Shown: positions 14,791-28,255, numbered from the stretch's first letter. The stretch is 64,000 nucleotides of DNA from Argopecten irradians (GCF_041381155.1 NC_091141.1:22216828-22280827), one strand, 5' to 3'. Notes: generated by a model not told the origin, from the sequence alone. Numbers and translations: made by a program.

Positions 14791-15491
14791 TAAATGTGAT
14801 TTGGTTATAATGACACCATCTTTTGCTCAGCACATGGCATGTTTGCATCATGTTCGCACAGGAAATATCTTTATGTTTTGTCTTTTATTTAATCTGACAT
14901 TGTATTCTTTGTATTCTTCCTCATTGATTGTTCAATGTTTACATATATATTAACTTATGCTGAAGAGCTCCCTTGAATGGGGGGAAAGCGCTCACTAGTC
15001 AGTCGTCATTATTTTCATTTCTTTAATATAATCGTTTAACACATGTATTTTTTATTTTTGTTGTCTGGTAGGCCGAGGCTTGAGTTGTAGTCACCCCACG
15101 GTTCAGCACCCTAGGCACAAGTTTGACCGATACATTTGCTTTACCTTTACATTGGCCAGTCATTACTGGCGGTGAATTCAGGATAAATCTTTAGCGTCAC
15201 TCCAATTCTGATTCCCGTGACGACTGCAGGTGTTTTTTAAACAGAGATTTATTTCATTTTTTTATATATACATGTATTCAGTAGTTTTTTTGTGCAATAA
15301 ATGGCATAACTTAAATCTTGTCTTTGTCATACATGTATATATATACAGGTCTTGAAAATGTGATCAGGCCTCACCTGTTTATTTACATTTGTCTACTATA
15401 CGTGCAGTAAGATTTGGCTATATAGTCAAATTTGGTTATATAGCCAGATTTAACAGTCCTACCGAATCTGATATAGGCTGAAGAGGTTAAT

Positions 15492-15946
15492 AGGTTGGGG
15501 AAAACCACCAACTTGCCTATTATACGCAAACTAGAGTATTATACCTCAATTGGAGTATAGATTTGTTACTAAAAATAGAGGAAATTGATTTAAAATTAAC
15601 TTTTCCAAACTATTTCCACAAATCACATTTATTTAACTATAAAACACAACACTTATGAAAAAAAAGATTTATTTCCATGTCGGAAAGTATTGAAAATTGA
15701 TGCAATACTTTGAGAAAAGTTGCATCAAGTTCCTAAGTAACAAACACTTCTACTGCACAAATTTCGGTTAATTGTACTTTATCTTGGCATATATCAATGC
15801 GATTTTTTATAAGGTATAGCAAAATTTGAAAATTCAGCAATTTAGGTTAATTTTTAGTTACAAATGATTTTTAATCCATACTCCAATTGAGGTATAATAC
15901 TCAAGTTTACGTATAATACACAAATTGGTGGTTTTCTCCGACCTGG
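15492..15946. mobile_element. MITE with about 65-bp terminal inverted repeats
   Basis: The left end reads aggttggggaaaaccacca then attatacctcaattggagta. The right end is its inverse (tactccaattgaggtataat, then tggtggttttctccgacct). About 320 bases of AT-rich core lie between, without coding content. It sits in the first (leader) intron of APH1. Confidence 0.75.
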
Positions 15947-16233
15947 TTAACACAACGAAACAGTTATTGTAAATATATCATAAATATAAACGGGTATACT
16001 TAGACCTCCTACACGTGTTCATACGAATAAACAGTACAATAAGAGTTATAATTGCAACTACAAAATTATACATCAATGCACTGGTCTATGAGTCTCGTGA
16101 CTCATGATGTGATGCGTTTCATTTCTAACCAGACGACTAAAATAGCTTACAATACTGTAGCTTTCGATTGATTATGAACAAGTTTCATTATTGTAAATAT
16201 ATAACAGGTATTCCTCTATTTTCTTGTACTTAC

Positions 16234-16330
16234 AATAATCTTGAATGTGCTTCTTCAACAATCACATTGCTCTTAAAACACCAAGACTTTTTATTCGCCT
16301 TCTTCCGTCTCTACTTTTGTTTCCCCTTTT
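16234..16330 (-). other. Likely non-coding first exon of APH1
   Basis: On the minus strand the sequence CAAGATTATT is followed by GTAAGTACAAG, a near-perfect splice donor whose exon ends at 16234. It lies upstream of the APH1 coding exon, whose leader begins at an acceptor at 14642/14641. The stretch up to about 16330 is less AT-rich than its surroundings. The 5' limit (transcription start) is a guess. Confidence 0.5.
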
Positions 16331-16690
16331 CGGACTGGATGTGATATGCTCCGTATTAATTCTGTGACTCATTCAATCAATTCAATATTTTATATACTGA
16401 TCAGATATTTTTTTTTAAATAGTAACACATCATTTGATTTATTTTATATTTGATGCTAATGATATGGATACAAATTATTTCAGAAAGTGGTTATTTTTTA
16501 AAAGGTTAGAAATGGGAACGTTTATGATTCATGATACTGTGTAGATTATCACACAAAATATTGGTCTTCTAAACGATTGATTTACATATAACTGCATTCC
16601 AATAGTGAAGCGCTCCTCTGACACAGACAAGCTGTCAAAGTGCTAGAAGTTGAACGAGTTGCAGCTAGGAAGAAAGAAGATTCTGTCAAA
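16331..16690. promoter_or_regulatory. Possible bidirectional promoter between APH1 and the F-box gene
   Basis: This interval separates the probable APH1 leader exon (minus) from a possible first coding exon of the F-box gene (plus, ATG at 16691). If both are right the two genes share a divergent promoter of a few hundred bases. No TATA box or CpG-dense core is evident, and part of the interval is very AT-rich. This is inference from gene layout. Confidence 0.3.
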
Positions 16691-16706
16691 ATGTCCTACA
16701 TGCCTG
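16691..16706 (+). other. Candidate first coding exon of the F-box gene
   Basis: ATG TCC TAC ATG CCT G is followed by GTTTGT. It leaves one base over, exactly the phase that the acceptor at 20352-20353 needs: joined, the reading runs MSYMPGRIVKCGLMKAS and continues in frame into the zinc-finger exon. The donor is weak (T at +3) and the match of phase alone has a one-in-three chance. If it is not used, translation starts at 20377. Confidence 0.35.
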
Positions 16707-16709
16707 GTT

Positions 16710-18870
16710 TGTATAAAATAGACACACGTTAGACCATGATAAGGACCATTTCACTGCGTCTTTAAACTTGGATTAATTTATATTTATAATTATAGTTGCA
16801 AGCAGAAAATCGACCACAGTAGCATCAATTTCGGCCAAGTCATCTCATTCAAAATCATTGTATCCTGCTGAGCACGTCCATCTCGTATTACCCCATCCAT
16901 ATACATTTACATGTATATACATATATATACGCAAATAATGAAAATAATAATATGACTGAATGTAAGCCATTAAAGGGCCCATCCCGATTAGTAACCAAAT
17001 ATAGAATTTAATTGTTTATAGTAAACTGTAATAGAATATATTTAGTACAGGGTTTATGCCAGCTATTTTGGAAAAAGGACCCTAAGTAGAAATTGGGAAA
17101 ATAACATCGTTTTTTTCTTCCAAAATTGGGTAAATATCATCAATTATGATGAAATGATATCAAAGTATGAAATACAAATAACAAAGAAGGTTTGGCTGGG
17201 TTTTTTTTTTCAATGATATTTCGATATTCTTTAACTTCTACTGTAACAGGATATCAATTTTACTTATGTCATATGTATTATGGGTTTTAATTTAATTTTA
17301 CTGCAAATACTGACTGAATTTGAGAAAATACTGTTATGTTTTTCAATTGGGAATGAGTCCTAATATAATGGACCATATAAAGGCCTTGCAAAAATATACC
17401 CTGTAGAATCTTTTGTCCTCACTACCATTTCCATTTGAGAAGCTAATTAAGGAAATGATATTCTGTTTTTGATCAGTTGATTATACTAGAATCTGATAGG
17501 GCGTGCATATGTATTATTAGAACACCACCCAAGAATATAGTTTTACTTTTAATACTTATCAAAGATTGTTAAAAAAATTCATTGTATTATCAAAAAGAAT
17601 GTTATAAATAAGTGAAGTCAAGTAAAAGAAATCAAATTACTGTGACTCTAGCCATATACATACATGTACTTCAGTCTAATTTTCTGAATATAATTTCACA
17701 AACTAGTTATAAACATACTTCTGCCAATCCACCACAATACATTACTGATGGCATTGTTTGAATCATAAGAAGAAAAAAAGGCGTCACTTTATATAATTTC
17801 TTACAGTCTGTTGTAAATATCACCAGTGTCTCTGCGATTGTTTCAGTAATAAGGGATTTCCTTTTATGGATGGAAATCCCTATTGTTATTGTTCTTGTTA
17901 TTAAGAAGAAGTCGTTTAAAGATTTTAAACTTTTTGACTCATGTGACCTTGAATGAAGGTCAATTAAATCACGGTCAATGAAATGCATAAGTTCTGTAGA
18001 CATCTGCTTATGCTATATGTCTCTACAATAAATCAAGTATGTATGTTAAGTATTAACGGCACTGAAACCTTGTACATTTTTGGTGGGAAAACAACAAAAT
18101 CGCCATTTTTAAAGGGTTATATCTCAGATCAGGATCAGTCAAATATTTTCCCGCACTTTATCAAACAAAACTTCTGAATGTATGCCTTAATTTATATTCC
18201 AAAATATTTTTGAAATATGATGTACAGATCAAAAGTTATATAATTTTAAAAGTGTAACATAATTTATGGGACACCCTGTATAATAACAACGTTATTTATC
18301 AAAAGTTACATTTTTTGTCACTCACATTTCACACATCACCGTGACCGGGTTCAGGTAATGCACCATGTATTGCTGTGGGGAGGCAGCAACATCATTAAGT
18401 TCCACTTAAAAGAAAATAGTTTTCTCTAGCTGTTTCCTTTCTTGTTTATTCCACATCCATGCTCTTTCTAATTTTAAACACACATGGTAAAAATTGTACA
18501 AGCCAAATTGTATTTTGTGTGTGGGATGTTGTGTATGTAGTTAGTGTATAAATACATTGTGTGGCCAAAGGGGAGATAATTTTAATCCTAATTAAGAGTT
18601 ATTCTCCTTTGTCTGAGATCGCCATATAAGAAAAGGAGAATGAACGAAACAAACAGATGTGTTGTGAAGAATCAAGACATTTAGAGCGAGTTCCCCAAAC
18701 AAACCTCACATCCATGAATGGACCATGATACAACTGTTGTTTGGTAAAAGGCTTCAAGTACTAGAATATAGTTTATTCGGAATACCTTTGTATAGAAGAT
18801 CAAAATTTGCCTGAGAGGCGGTGCGAAAGAGTCAAATTAAAATTCAGATTTTAAAAAAATCTTGTATTCA
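16710..18870. other. AT-rich non-coding DNA, probably F-box gene intron 1
   Basis: There is no supported exon. A short mirrored stretch (agggatttcctt / ggaaatccct) lies near 17850, and the phrase gggacaccctgta near 18268 is one often seen at transposon ends. The 98-codon minus frame at 17707-18003 has no family features. Confidence 0.4.
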
Positions 18871-18873
18871 TCA

Positions 18874-19971
18874 TTAGGTCATCTGACCGAAGGTCAGGAT
18901 GACCTATTGTGCGTAAGACTATTTATACAAAAGCCTACTCCTCCTTCATCCTTTGATGGATTTCATCCATATTTGGTTTGATACATCATTTGGGAAGGAC
19001 AATCATATTTTATATAAATGAGCCTGGTCCGACCCCTAGGGGCTGAGGGGTGGGGCACCAAAGGGGCAAATTTTCTTATTTTAAGCTTTAAAATCCTACT
19101 CCTCCTTCATCCTTGGATAGATTTCATCCATATTTGGTGTGAAACTTTATTAGGGAAGGACAATCATATTTTATATAAATGAGCTTGGTCCGACCCCTAG
19201 GGTCAGAGGGGCAGGGCCTCAAAAGGGCAAATTTTCTTAATTTTAGCTTTAAAATCCTACTCCTCCTTCATCCTTGGATGGATTTCATCCATATTTGGTG
19301 TGAAACTTCATTAGGGAAGGACAATCATATTTTATATAAATGAGTCTGGTCCGACCCCTAGGGTCAGAGGGGCGGGGCCCCAAAAGGGCAAATTTTCTTA
19401 TTTTAGCTTTAAAATCCTACTCCTCCTTCATCCTTGGATGGATTTCATCCATATTTAGTGTGAAACATCATTAGGTAAGGACATTCATATTTTATATATT
19501 TGAGATAGGTCTGACCCCTAGGGGCTGAGGGGTGGGGCCCCAAAAGGGCAAATTTTCTTAATTTAAGCTTTTAAATCCTACTCCTCCTTCATCCTTGGAT
19601 GAATTTCATTCATATTTGGTGTGAAACGTTATTGGGGAAGGACAATCATATTTTATATAAATGAGTCTGGTCCGACCCCTAGGGGCTGAGAGGTGGGGCC
19701 CCAAAAAGGGCAAATTTTCTTAATTTTAGCTTGCCCACTTCCTGTTTTCAGGTTTCGGTCTCTGTTCTCAATGAAAATTATTCTTTAGGGGTTTAAATTG
19801 ATGCCGAACAACATGCAAACATTTTCGTAAAGATTTTGGTATTCCAAGATGGCCGCTGACCCACTTCCTGTTTTCAGGTTTCAGTCTCCAATCTCAAGGA
19901 AAATTGGTCTATAGGGGTTTTAATTGATTCAGAAGGGGGAACTTCAGGTGAGGACAATCATATTTATCTTG
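18874..19971 (-). mobile_element. Tandem-core element, 161-bp units, hairpin plus CTAA end
   Basis: Read on the minus strand the 3' end is a hairpin (aggtcatcctgacc / ggtcagatgacct) closing in CTAA at 18874. The core holds five units of about 161 bp starting at 18934, 19095, 19256, 19416 and 19577, then two 127-bp half-type units from 19733 (cccacttcctgttttcaggt). The 5' end is near aacaagat at 19971. Hairpin plus CTAA resembles Helitron 3' ends, so I call it a non-autonomous Helitron-like element, by architecture only. Confidence 0.6.
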
Positions 19972-20376
19972 TTTTATTTGTCCGATCGTTCATTATTTCG
20001 TTCTTTCATTGTTCTCTTTTCTTTTGTTCGTTCGCTCATTATTCATTCACTCGACTTTAAAAAAGTGAAGGGAAAAGTATTAAAGCAATCTTCTGTTCGA
20101 TAACATTACTTATATCATTACTTGGGTGGAAATCCCGTGTTTTGATTGCGATCAAATCTAGTTCTTAATGATTTAATTTGGTTACAGCAGTAAAGTGTTG
20201 TTTATTGGTCCTTAAGCTTACGTACACACTGATAATAAATAGAAAGCTCTGTGTGAAGTGCATAATTCAACATATATATATATAGTGTGTTGACATTATA
20301 TATAATTTTCAAAGATTTAATGCAAGCATCTGGAATTTCACATCTTATTTTAGGTCGCATCGTTAAGTGTGGCCTA

Positions 20377-23300
20377 ATGAAGGCATCACCAATAGACAAA
20401 GAGCTAGCAATGTCTATACTTCATGCCCACTGTGAGGGATGCCATGACCGGCTCTGTAACGTGACTCCAGACAACATCAGTAGCTGTGCAGTTGTTGAAT
20501 GCAGTTTATCTTGTGGACAGCGACTCCACTTGTGTAAAATAGAGGACCATAAGAACATCTGTTCTCATGAAAAGGTATACTATATAATATAATAAATATT
20601 ATACATTACTTTTATATAAATGGTTATTTGACACAACCAACAAAATTATTACTTGTGATATTTCGATAACCACACAGTTATCTTCATCTGACGAAAATGA
20701 CCATTACAATATGTTTACACTGAGGAGGTCTGTTGGTACAAGATGGAAACCTCAGTGTGTAAACGTGGACGACCAGGTATTAAAGTAAGCAGAGCCGTGT
20801 CGACAGTCCCTTCGGCATACAACTCCTTATAGACATAAGTCTGTAGGATACAAATTACTCAAAGTAGTAAATATAGGGCACAGAAGTAATTCTAACTGTG
20901 AACGAAATATTGTCAATTTTTTAGGCGATCTGCCATTTTTCTTGAATATTCATATCAATTATTCAATAAATGTTGCTGTACTCTCCTGGTCATGAAAAAA
21001 GATCTACATTTAAATATTGATTAAATATGATTTAAATACAAACTGTATAATGTAATAGAATAGTAATTTTAAAATATTTCAGATTCCTTGTACCAATCAC
21101 CTCTATGGATGTCCACTGGAGATGACGAGAAATAAACTGAACGCCCACATCAGAGTATGTCCAGCTAGTGTTATACGCTGTGTTATTGAGTGGAATCGCT
21201 GGCCAATGCACTGTGCAGAGGAAAACATCAAGGCTCCACTACCTCTCGACAATCCACATGTGCGATGTGGACAGATGGATGTGGCGCTGGCCCTTAGGGA
21301 CCAGAGGATGTTGATGGAGTCTATGAAGGCCCCTCAGAGGATCAGAAAGGTCCTTCAGAATACCATCACACAGCGGTATCCTGGTGTTCCTTTTGAGAAT
21401 CGTAGTAATTCAATTGATTCAGACTTTCCGTCTGATACCGCGTCAGTGACTTTCTCCGACGATGATTTGGACACTCCATGGGAAAGTACAAGATTTCCTC
21501 CAGGCTTGAAAATGAGTGTTTGTTCGAAGCTCTATAGAACATCAAAGCATATATTGGATAATTCTAATGTAGCCTCCAATTCAACTTCTAATTACAAGTT
21601 GGGCCAGATGCAGGATCAATTATCAGATATAAGCGAGGAACACGATATCAGAACAAACACTTGTGATAGTGAAGAAAAGATCAATGCAAAAATGGAAGCT
21701 TTGTGTATAAAGCCCTCTGAATCAGATTCTGTGACTAATCAAATAGTCAACCAGGCAGACAGTTCTGGTGATAAACCAAATGAGAGTTCAATGTGCAATC
21801 TCAGTAGTGAAAGTATGGCCAACCTAACGTGTAATGTAGAATCTGTAGACAAGGCTAGCATTTGCGAGTCTGTTGACCAGTACAAGATCAGCGATGACCA
21901 ATTAGAAATATACAATAAAAACGTCAAACTCCATGAACTCTTGGGAGTGAGTCTCAACATTGAGTGTATTTCAAAATACATTGCCAAGCACCCGAAGATG
22001 TACACCTTTCTGTGTGCTCAGGATTTCCGTCGTGAGGAATACATGTGGCATTTCAAAAATGTCCACAATGATATCCACTGTGGAATAAATGGTATAGTGG
22101 AACAACGGTGTCCGCTTGCCTACCTGGGCTGTACTTACTCTTACAAGAGACTGGTTCCAGGTGAACCTCAGGGGAAAATTGTACACAGTTCTCTGCTTGA
22201 GAGCTTTGGTCTGCTTACTTGCCAAGACGAGGAAGAAAACACAGGAGAGCCCATTGACAACTCAAATCTATCTTACCAAAATGTTCAAAACTGCCATGAG
22301 GTTCATTCAGATTCCAACTGCCAAATAGCTGATGTTTGTGCCGAAATCCCGAGACACCGTCTACGAGAAGCCACACCAGAAATAGTGACCTCTCAAAAAT
22401 TTGACTCCAGAATTAAAGTGTATCCGAGATTCCGTAAACATTCTGGGGGATTTGACTTCCCAGGGCCATCATTGGTTGAGAATGGTATTGAGGATGTATC
22501 TCCGCTACTTTGTTTACCAGTAGAAGTATTGATACACTTGGCGACATTCCTGGACAGCTTTAGTCTTTGTAACTTGTCTCTCACCTGTAAACTCTTACGT
22601 CACGTCACCTGTTCTCTCCTGGTCAGTAAAGGAATGGTGACCCCTGTCTGGGAAAAGGTCAAGAATGGGTCAAAGGTCTCTTGGAAGACGTCACACAAGG
22701 TACAGTTCTTATTGACCCAGTTTATCATACATGGCATACTTTTATTATAATATTAGTTACTCAGTTTGTTAGTGACCTAATACGGAAAAATATTGGGTCT
22801 AAATAAACTTGTATCAGGCGAGACGAAGCCGAGCCTGATATATGTTTATTTTAGACCCAATATTTTTCTGTATCAGGTCACTAACAAACTGTGTAACGAA
22901 TTTATCCCGTCGAAGACCCTTTCAATGAAGTAACTGCAAAATGTATTAATATGTACTGTACTGAGTATGGAAACCAAAACGAAGACTCGAATGCGTTGTC
23001 ATGGTCCATTTCTGTTAAATAATCCTAAATAAGTGTTGCCGATTTCAGTTTGCTTTGAAAGTGGTCATCAACGCTATCATTCAAACATTTTGTCTCCATC
23101 TCGTTGAATGCCGTCGTTGCGAAGCGTTACTTGACCGCCATCTTGTTGCTAATGACGTCAGGGACAAAGAACGATAACTCTATCGTCCAAACCTGATACG
23201 GTTTCTACTAACCTGATACGACTATATATTGGATATCACGTGACATCATTTTAACAAATAGGAATACAAGATTCTTGTCTGAGGCGGGATGAATATATAT

Positions 23301-24096
23301 ATTGTTGATAAAGCATAAAACACTATTTCTTCTGAATTATCTAGATCTTTTTCTATTCTGTCTCTACTAGTTAGACACCTCTTTATACATTGTCATATAA
23401 AGCTATATAGTTAGTTTACATTATCATGTAACTAAATCACCGTTGATTTGAAATGTTATGTATTTGCACATTAAAGAGTTATCTACCCTTATGGGTAGGT
23501 GTTGATTATGACTTTCTTGTACAAATATAACATCATAGTTGTCAAAGAAAACGATGCAAGTCCTCATTAAATAATGACCTCACAATCGATACCTACATGC
23601 AAGGGAGATAACTGTTATATGCAAAGACTGAACACTTTAAGTAATATATCAACGTGTGTAATTTTTATTCTCTTTTATTATTTATGTCATGTTGGTGTTA
23701 TTTCAGTTATCTTCAAATTACACAAATAAAAAAAAAATCAACCCCAAAACACCAAATTTATACTTTTCATTAAATTGAGTTTAATATTATACCTTTGATA
23801 AATATGTTTCTGAAATTCTCTACTATATCTATTTACAGAAATGGACATTCAGTACTAGTTTCACACCAGTCCACAAATGGCAGTACCGTGATACAAGCGC
23901 CATGTCGGAACATCTCAAGGAGTGTCCTTATAACCGCTCAGAAGACAAGATAATTCCCAAAGAGATTTGGTCCTACACTTTCAACCTGGACAAAAAAGAA
24001 GTGAACGCACCCATCATAAGTACACTGCAGCAACTCAAACAGATGCATTCAGAGGTGAACTGGTATGATAGACTTGATAATATCTTGTCTAGCTGA
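20377..24096 (+). CDS. FBXO30: F-box protein of the FBXO30/FBXO40 family
   Basis: Substrate-recognition subunit of an SCF ubiquitin ligase: the F-box binds SKP1 and the zinc finger is thought to bind substrate. Coding exons are 20377-20574, 21083-22699 and 23839-24096, all GT-AG and phase 0, giving about 690 residues; the human relatives have 745 and 709. Residues 16-110 form the TRAF-type Cys/His zinc-finger region (HCEGC, then IPCTNHLYGCPLEMTRNKL) followed by the family signature CPASVIRCVIEWNRWP and the ALALRDQRMLMES helix. A long Ser/Asp-rich middle follows. The F-box starts near residue 538 (LPVEVLIHLATFLDSFSLC). The last exon gives KWTFSTSFTPVHKWQY and SMSEHLKECPYN-like residues, matching the FBXO30/40 C-terminus. 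Molluscs probably have one gene for the vertebrate pair, so FBXO30 is a family label. An extra upstream coding exon is possible at 16691. Confidence 0.93.
22757..22897. mobile_element. Hairpin MITE in intron of the F-box gene
   Basis: Arms of about 55 bases (cagtttgttagtgacctaat, aaaaatattgggtcta) are mirrored on the right. The centre holds a smaller palindrome around gcgagacgaagccgagc. Pieces of the family (cctgatacgg, cctgatacga) recur to about 23225. The element lies 57 bases past the exon 2 donor. Confidence 0.7.
23455..23645. mobile_element. MITE of the GTAGGTGTTGATT family in the F-box gene intron
   Basis: The left arm (gagttatctacccttatggg, taggtgttgatta) and the right arm (caatcgatacctacatgcaa, gggagataactgttatatgc) are inverted copies. 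It belongs to the same family as 30553-30896 and 60140-60800. Confidence 0.6.
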
Positions 24097-27000
24097 TTCA
24101 ACATTGCTGTAGGTTCACAGCAGTAATGTGTGCATGACTGATATATATATATCTGTGATGGAAAAATAATTATAGGTGGGGCCAGTGTGACCAACCGACA
24201 TATTCCCACACTGCTCTTCACCCCTGGGTTTCAAGTTTGAGTCCTAAGTGGGTCAGATGTCTGGTAACGGTTCATAGGTCAATATTTTCTCTTTGTATTT
24301 TGGATTTTCTCCTCTCTAAAATCTAACACACACAACTTAAAATTACCCTGCAGGCTATAGCCATTTATTAATTAATTGGATGTATAAATAAGCTACATAA
24401 GTAACAAAAAAGATTGAAGTTTCTTGGACAAATATGATTAGATGAACTTATTCTACTTGCATGTATAATGATAGTAATTGTACATAGTTCTTCTTGACCA
24501 TTGATACATGTACCTATTATCTAAAGCTCAAGGAGATCTTCTCAGCTTACCAAGAAAAAATCCTATGACTGGCATTTTATCTTTAAGTTAAGGAATAAAT
24601 TGAAGAACCTTTTGCATATTGTTCTTTAGTCTGCAGTTTTAACACTTTTCTTTCTAATATAGATTTTGGATATAAGTTGTTTATAAAATCTGATTAAAAT
24701 CACATCTTCATATTACTTACTAAACACTATGATGTCTGTAAGGGCAAGTGTAAAGAAGATCTCGTTTTAATCAATTTGGATGTTCATGATCATATTACCA
24801 AAGTTTAAAATGGAACATAAACAATTTTCACTTTCGTAACCATTAAAGCTTAAGTCTATTTATAAGAAATATTAACAGAGGATGAATAGCATAAATCATG
24901 CATAGAAGCTCTATCATCTGTATAAATTCATGTAACTATTCTTTTTTTTTTTATTTTTTTTTTTTTTTTTCATATAAACACCCTGAGAATATCATTTTAA
25001 ATAATGATATGAGTGCATATTTCTGTACAAATATTTCAATAGTGAAAAAAATGAAACAAAGAGAACTGTTCCATTGTGACCCCTAAATAAACTTACATTG
25101 TACATTGAATTTAATTTAAATGGTCTGTCTCTTTTCTACAGCTGTGATAATTACAATAAATACCACAAACTCTACCGATATTTAATTAGTATGATGTAGT
25201 ACGAGCATTTTAATAAATGAGGGTAATTTAATTACGGTACATTTGCTTGGCAATAATGTCGATACTAATAAGTTCAAAATTTTCATTGTATTTAAACTTA
25301 TTTAACATATGAAACTTATCCTCAAATTATAAGTTACAATTGACACTATAATACTAAATTGTTGAATTTGTACAGAATCCTTGGTGTTGATGCTCCATCT
25401 CATTTCTATTTGCTATTCACTGTCGTCTATGGGGCACTGTTGAATACTTTTAGTATCCACACTTCCGATTCCTCCATCGTACCTTCACCGACCAACCGCC
25501 CCTCAGGACGTTGGATACCTCCCCCACCCCCTTATAATACTAAATTGTGTGTCATTTTGTAGCTTATTGACTTTCTTATAGGTACATGTGTGTATAGATT
25601 TACCAATGTACATTGTATACAGTGGCTGATCCATAGAGCTGTATTTTGCCAGATTGGAATATAGGTTTTCCCAAATTCCTTGTGGTGGTTTAATGTGTGT
25701 ACAAATTTAGGAAAGTGGAAAAAAGTGTGATTTTAATTAAATTCACAAGATGGGAGGGGGTCCAGAAGCCAAAAGAGAACCCTTGGGATTGGCCAATGAT
25801 ATATGTAACAATATAGAAAATCATTCACAGTCATGTTTTAGCTCTATTTATGTTGGTTGTAGGTAGTTTTAGTGGAGGACATGAATGATAATATTCTACA
25901 GAGCAGTACGTAAATTTTCACGCAACAAGATTTTTGTAATTTTACTTTGTCAATTTATGTATTATTATTAAGGAAAAGAAGAAAAATAAGTTTCCATTGT
26001 GACATTGATCATATGCATGTTTCTATATGTATGTATTTATGTCAGTATGTGTGTGTCATTTTTATGTATTTTTAATATCAGCCATTGTTTGAATGGAATG
26101 TTTTCTTTACATATACATTTATTATGTACATGAAGTTTGCTTGAACATTGTATACTATCAGTTTATTGAGTTGTATTTTATGTGATAACATATCAATATA
26201 GAAAACGGTTAATTTGACAGCACATTGAATCTACGAATCTATTTTTTTCTGTATTTGTATATTATGTATTATTTGAGTAATCAGTTGACATGTGATGTCA
26301 TGTGTTTGTGGCCGTAGACTGCATGTATTTTGGAGAAAACAACATTAGTTTTGTACACAAATTAAATTAATTATGATCGCTCTGTAATATACATGTACAG
26401 CAAAAATGGGATTAGTGAAATAAGGTATAAGGTATTTGCAGAGACCTAAGTAGCGTACAGTGTCCTTTCAGCTGTCTTTTCTGAAAAAAAATTATTGCCC
26501 AGTATTATTTTCTTCTGTAATGAATTCAAATCAAAGTTTGCCTCAGTTGAACAGTTCATTCCCTATTAAACACCCCTCCATCTGCTGAGATAATGGAATC
26601 ATTATAAGCATCTCTAATCAAGCATGATATTGCTGATAATATTAATTTATTTCAATCATACAAATTAAGAAATAATTGTATCTATTTATGGATTGCAAAA
26701 TGTTTTGCCATTTGGTCACATATATATATTCCACTGAGTTTAAACCAACTAATTTTGTGGGGAATCATTTACAAAATAAATAATTTCTGCATGGCCATTT
26801 CAAGTACATGTCAAATAAATATTTTCAAATGTAAAACGCAAAAATAATTAAATGCGAAAATTTTGCTAGATGTGAAATTAAGTCACTACAAAAAAAATTG
26901 GTTTACAGCGTATTATGTGTTTGTTTTGTTCCTTCAAAACACATTTTTATGGCCCTGAGTCCCTATATCAATGTATTTGTATACAATGTACTTGTTTATG

Positions 27001-27950
27001 CTCTCACCATTATTATGAGAGTGGAGCATAAAATGATGTTATAACTTTATGTTCATCCTGCAGTGGGCCGTGATCACAATTTAGAACAGGGAGTCGGAGT
27101 AGTAATGTTTTACAGACAAGCTAGTGTGATAAAACAACAGTTACCAGGATATGTGCATGTTTATGTTACTAAATGGCGACAAAATTATATTATTTGGTTT
27201 TCAATAAAGATTAAAGTACAAAATGTATAGAAAAGTAAAGAACATTAGAAAATTGTTAATGGTCGACTTTTCCTAAATGTAAATGGCATCGATAGCTTGA
27301 AGTCAAATTTCCTTTGGCCATGTATGATACCAGACATATTCGTTCTGACAGATGTCTACAGATCTTTTTCTGAAAATGTCTGGTGGTAGGGTCTGAGAAA
27401 GACTCTGATATTTGCCTTAGATGCATTGTGCCTTTATTTATCTTATACTTGTACTGTGTGTTTATGGTTACTGTACCTTTATGGTATATGGAATTCATAT
27501 CAAAAGTTGTTTGCAACATGAATTTATTGATTTATTGCATTGTAATATTTATATTTATTGAATTATTTATAGAGCTAAAGTGATTTAAACACATGTATAT
27601 AGCAAAATATATTGCAAGTTTTATTAATGTGTTACAAAATTGTGAAAAAACAGTTGCTGAGATGGTTGTTTGCAGATCCTGGATCTACGGATTCAGCAGT
27701 TGGACTTTTTAACATTGATTATTAATTGATAAGAATGTCGAAGATAATACTTCCGTAAAATTTACCTAGAACCTAATTGGTATTCACTAATTTTTGTTAT
27801 AACAGTTTCACTAAGAGCAGTAACATCATTCTGTATAGAGACATAACAAAGTATGTGTTCATCATACATAGATATAGCTAGAGTAGGATAAATTAGGATA
27901 CCTGGTAAATAATTGGTACTAATCATTGATCATAAGTCCCTGTAACGTCA
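24097..27950. other. 3' flank of the F-box gene and intergenic DNA
   Basis: Possible polyadenylation signals AATAAA occur at 24594 and further on. A long T-run lies at 24941-24970. Several TA repeats are present. No other gene is recognised; the short open frames are low-complexity. Confidence 0.45.
24165..24350 (+). repeat. Degenerate tRNA-derived SINE in F-box gene 3' flank
   Basis: A B-box-like core (ggtttcaagtttgagtccta) follows a worn A-box region, and a downstream piece resembles the body shared with the SINE at 38510 (gattttctcctctctaaaat). It lies just after the stop, so it may be inside the 3' untranslated region. Confidence 0.4.
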
Positions 27951-27961
27951 TTAACTTCAAT

Positions 27962-28090
27962 GTGATCAGGCGGTGTAGTGGATAAGCTTTTCAAACAATG
28001 GTCCATAAATAAAATGGTCAAGGATCACCTACACAATCACATTGGTTTTTCTCCGGGTAGTGCAATTTCCTCCCATCCCTTTCATGCTTA
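27962..28090 (+). repeat. tRNA-derived SINE fragment
   Basis: An A-box-like start (ggtgtagtggataagc) and a later ggtttttctccgggta are typical of bivalve tRNA-SINEs. The B box is worn. A second SINE in opposite orientation follows directly. Confidence 0.4.
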
Positions 28091-28099
28091 TATGTGTAA

Positions 28100-28255
28100 C
28101 AGGGTGCAGGATTTACAATAAATTTAATACCTGCCTCTGCCAGGGATCGAACTCGGGACCTCTGGATTACTAGTCTGACGCTCAACCGATCGAGCTAAAG
28201 AGAAGTTCTCTCTAGCCGAGCGATATATTGCGGCTAGTATTGACCAGGGTTACAT
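28100..28255 (-). repeat. tRNA-derived SINE, minus strand
   Basis: On the minus strand TAGCTCGATCGGTTGAGCGT (A box) is followed by GGTCCCGAGTTCGATCCCTG (B box), the Pol III promoter of a tRNA head. The cloverleaf is imperfect and a SINE-like tail follows, so it is not a working tRNA gene. Confidence 0.65.

Noticed and set aside
17707-18003. 98-codon minus frame
   Set aside because: It overlaps a mirrored repeat and has no recognisable domain; probably repeat-derived.
21739-22584. Several frames over the F-box gene's large exon
   Set aside because: They are shadows of the 539-codon coding exon.
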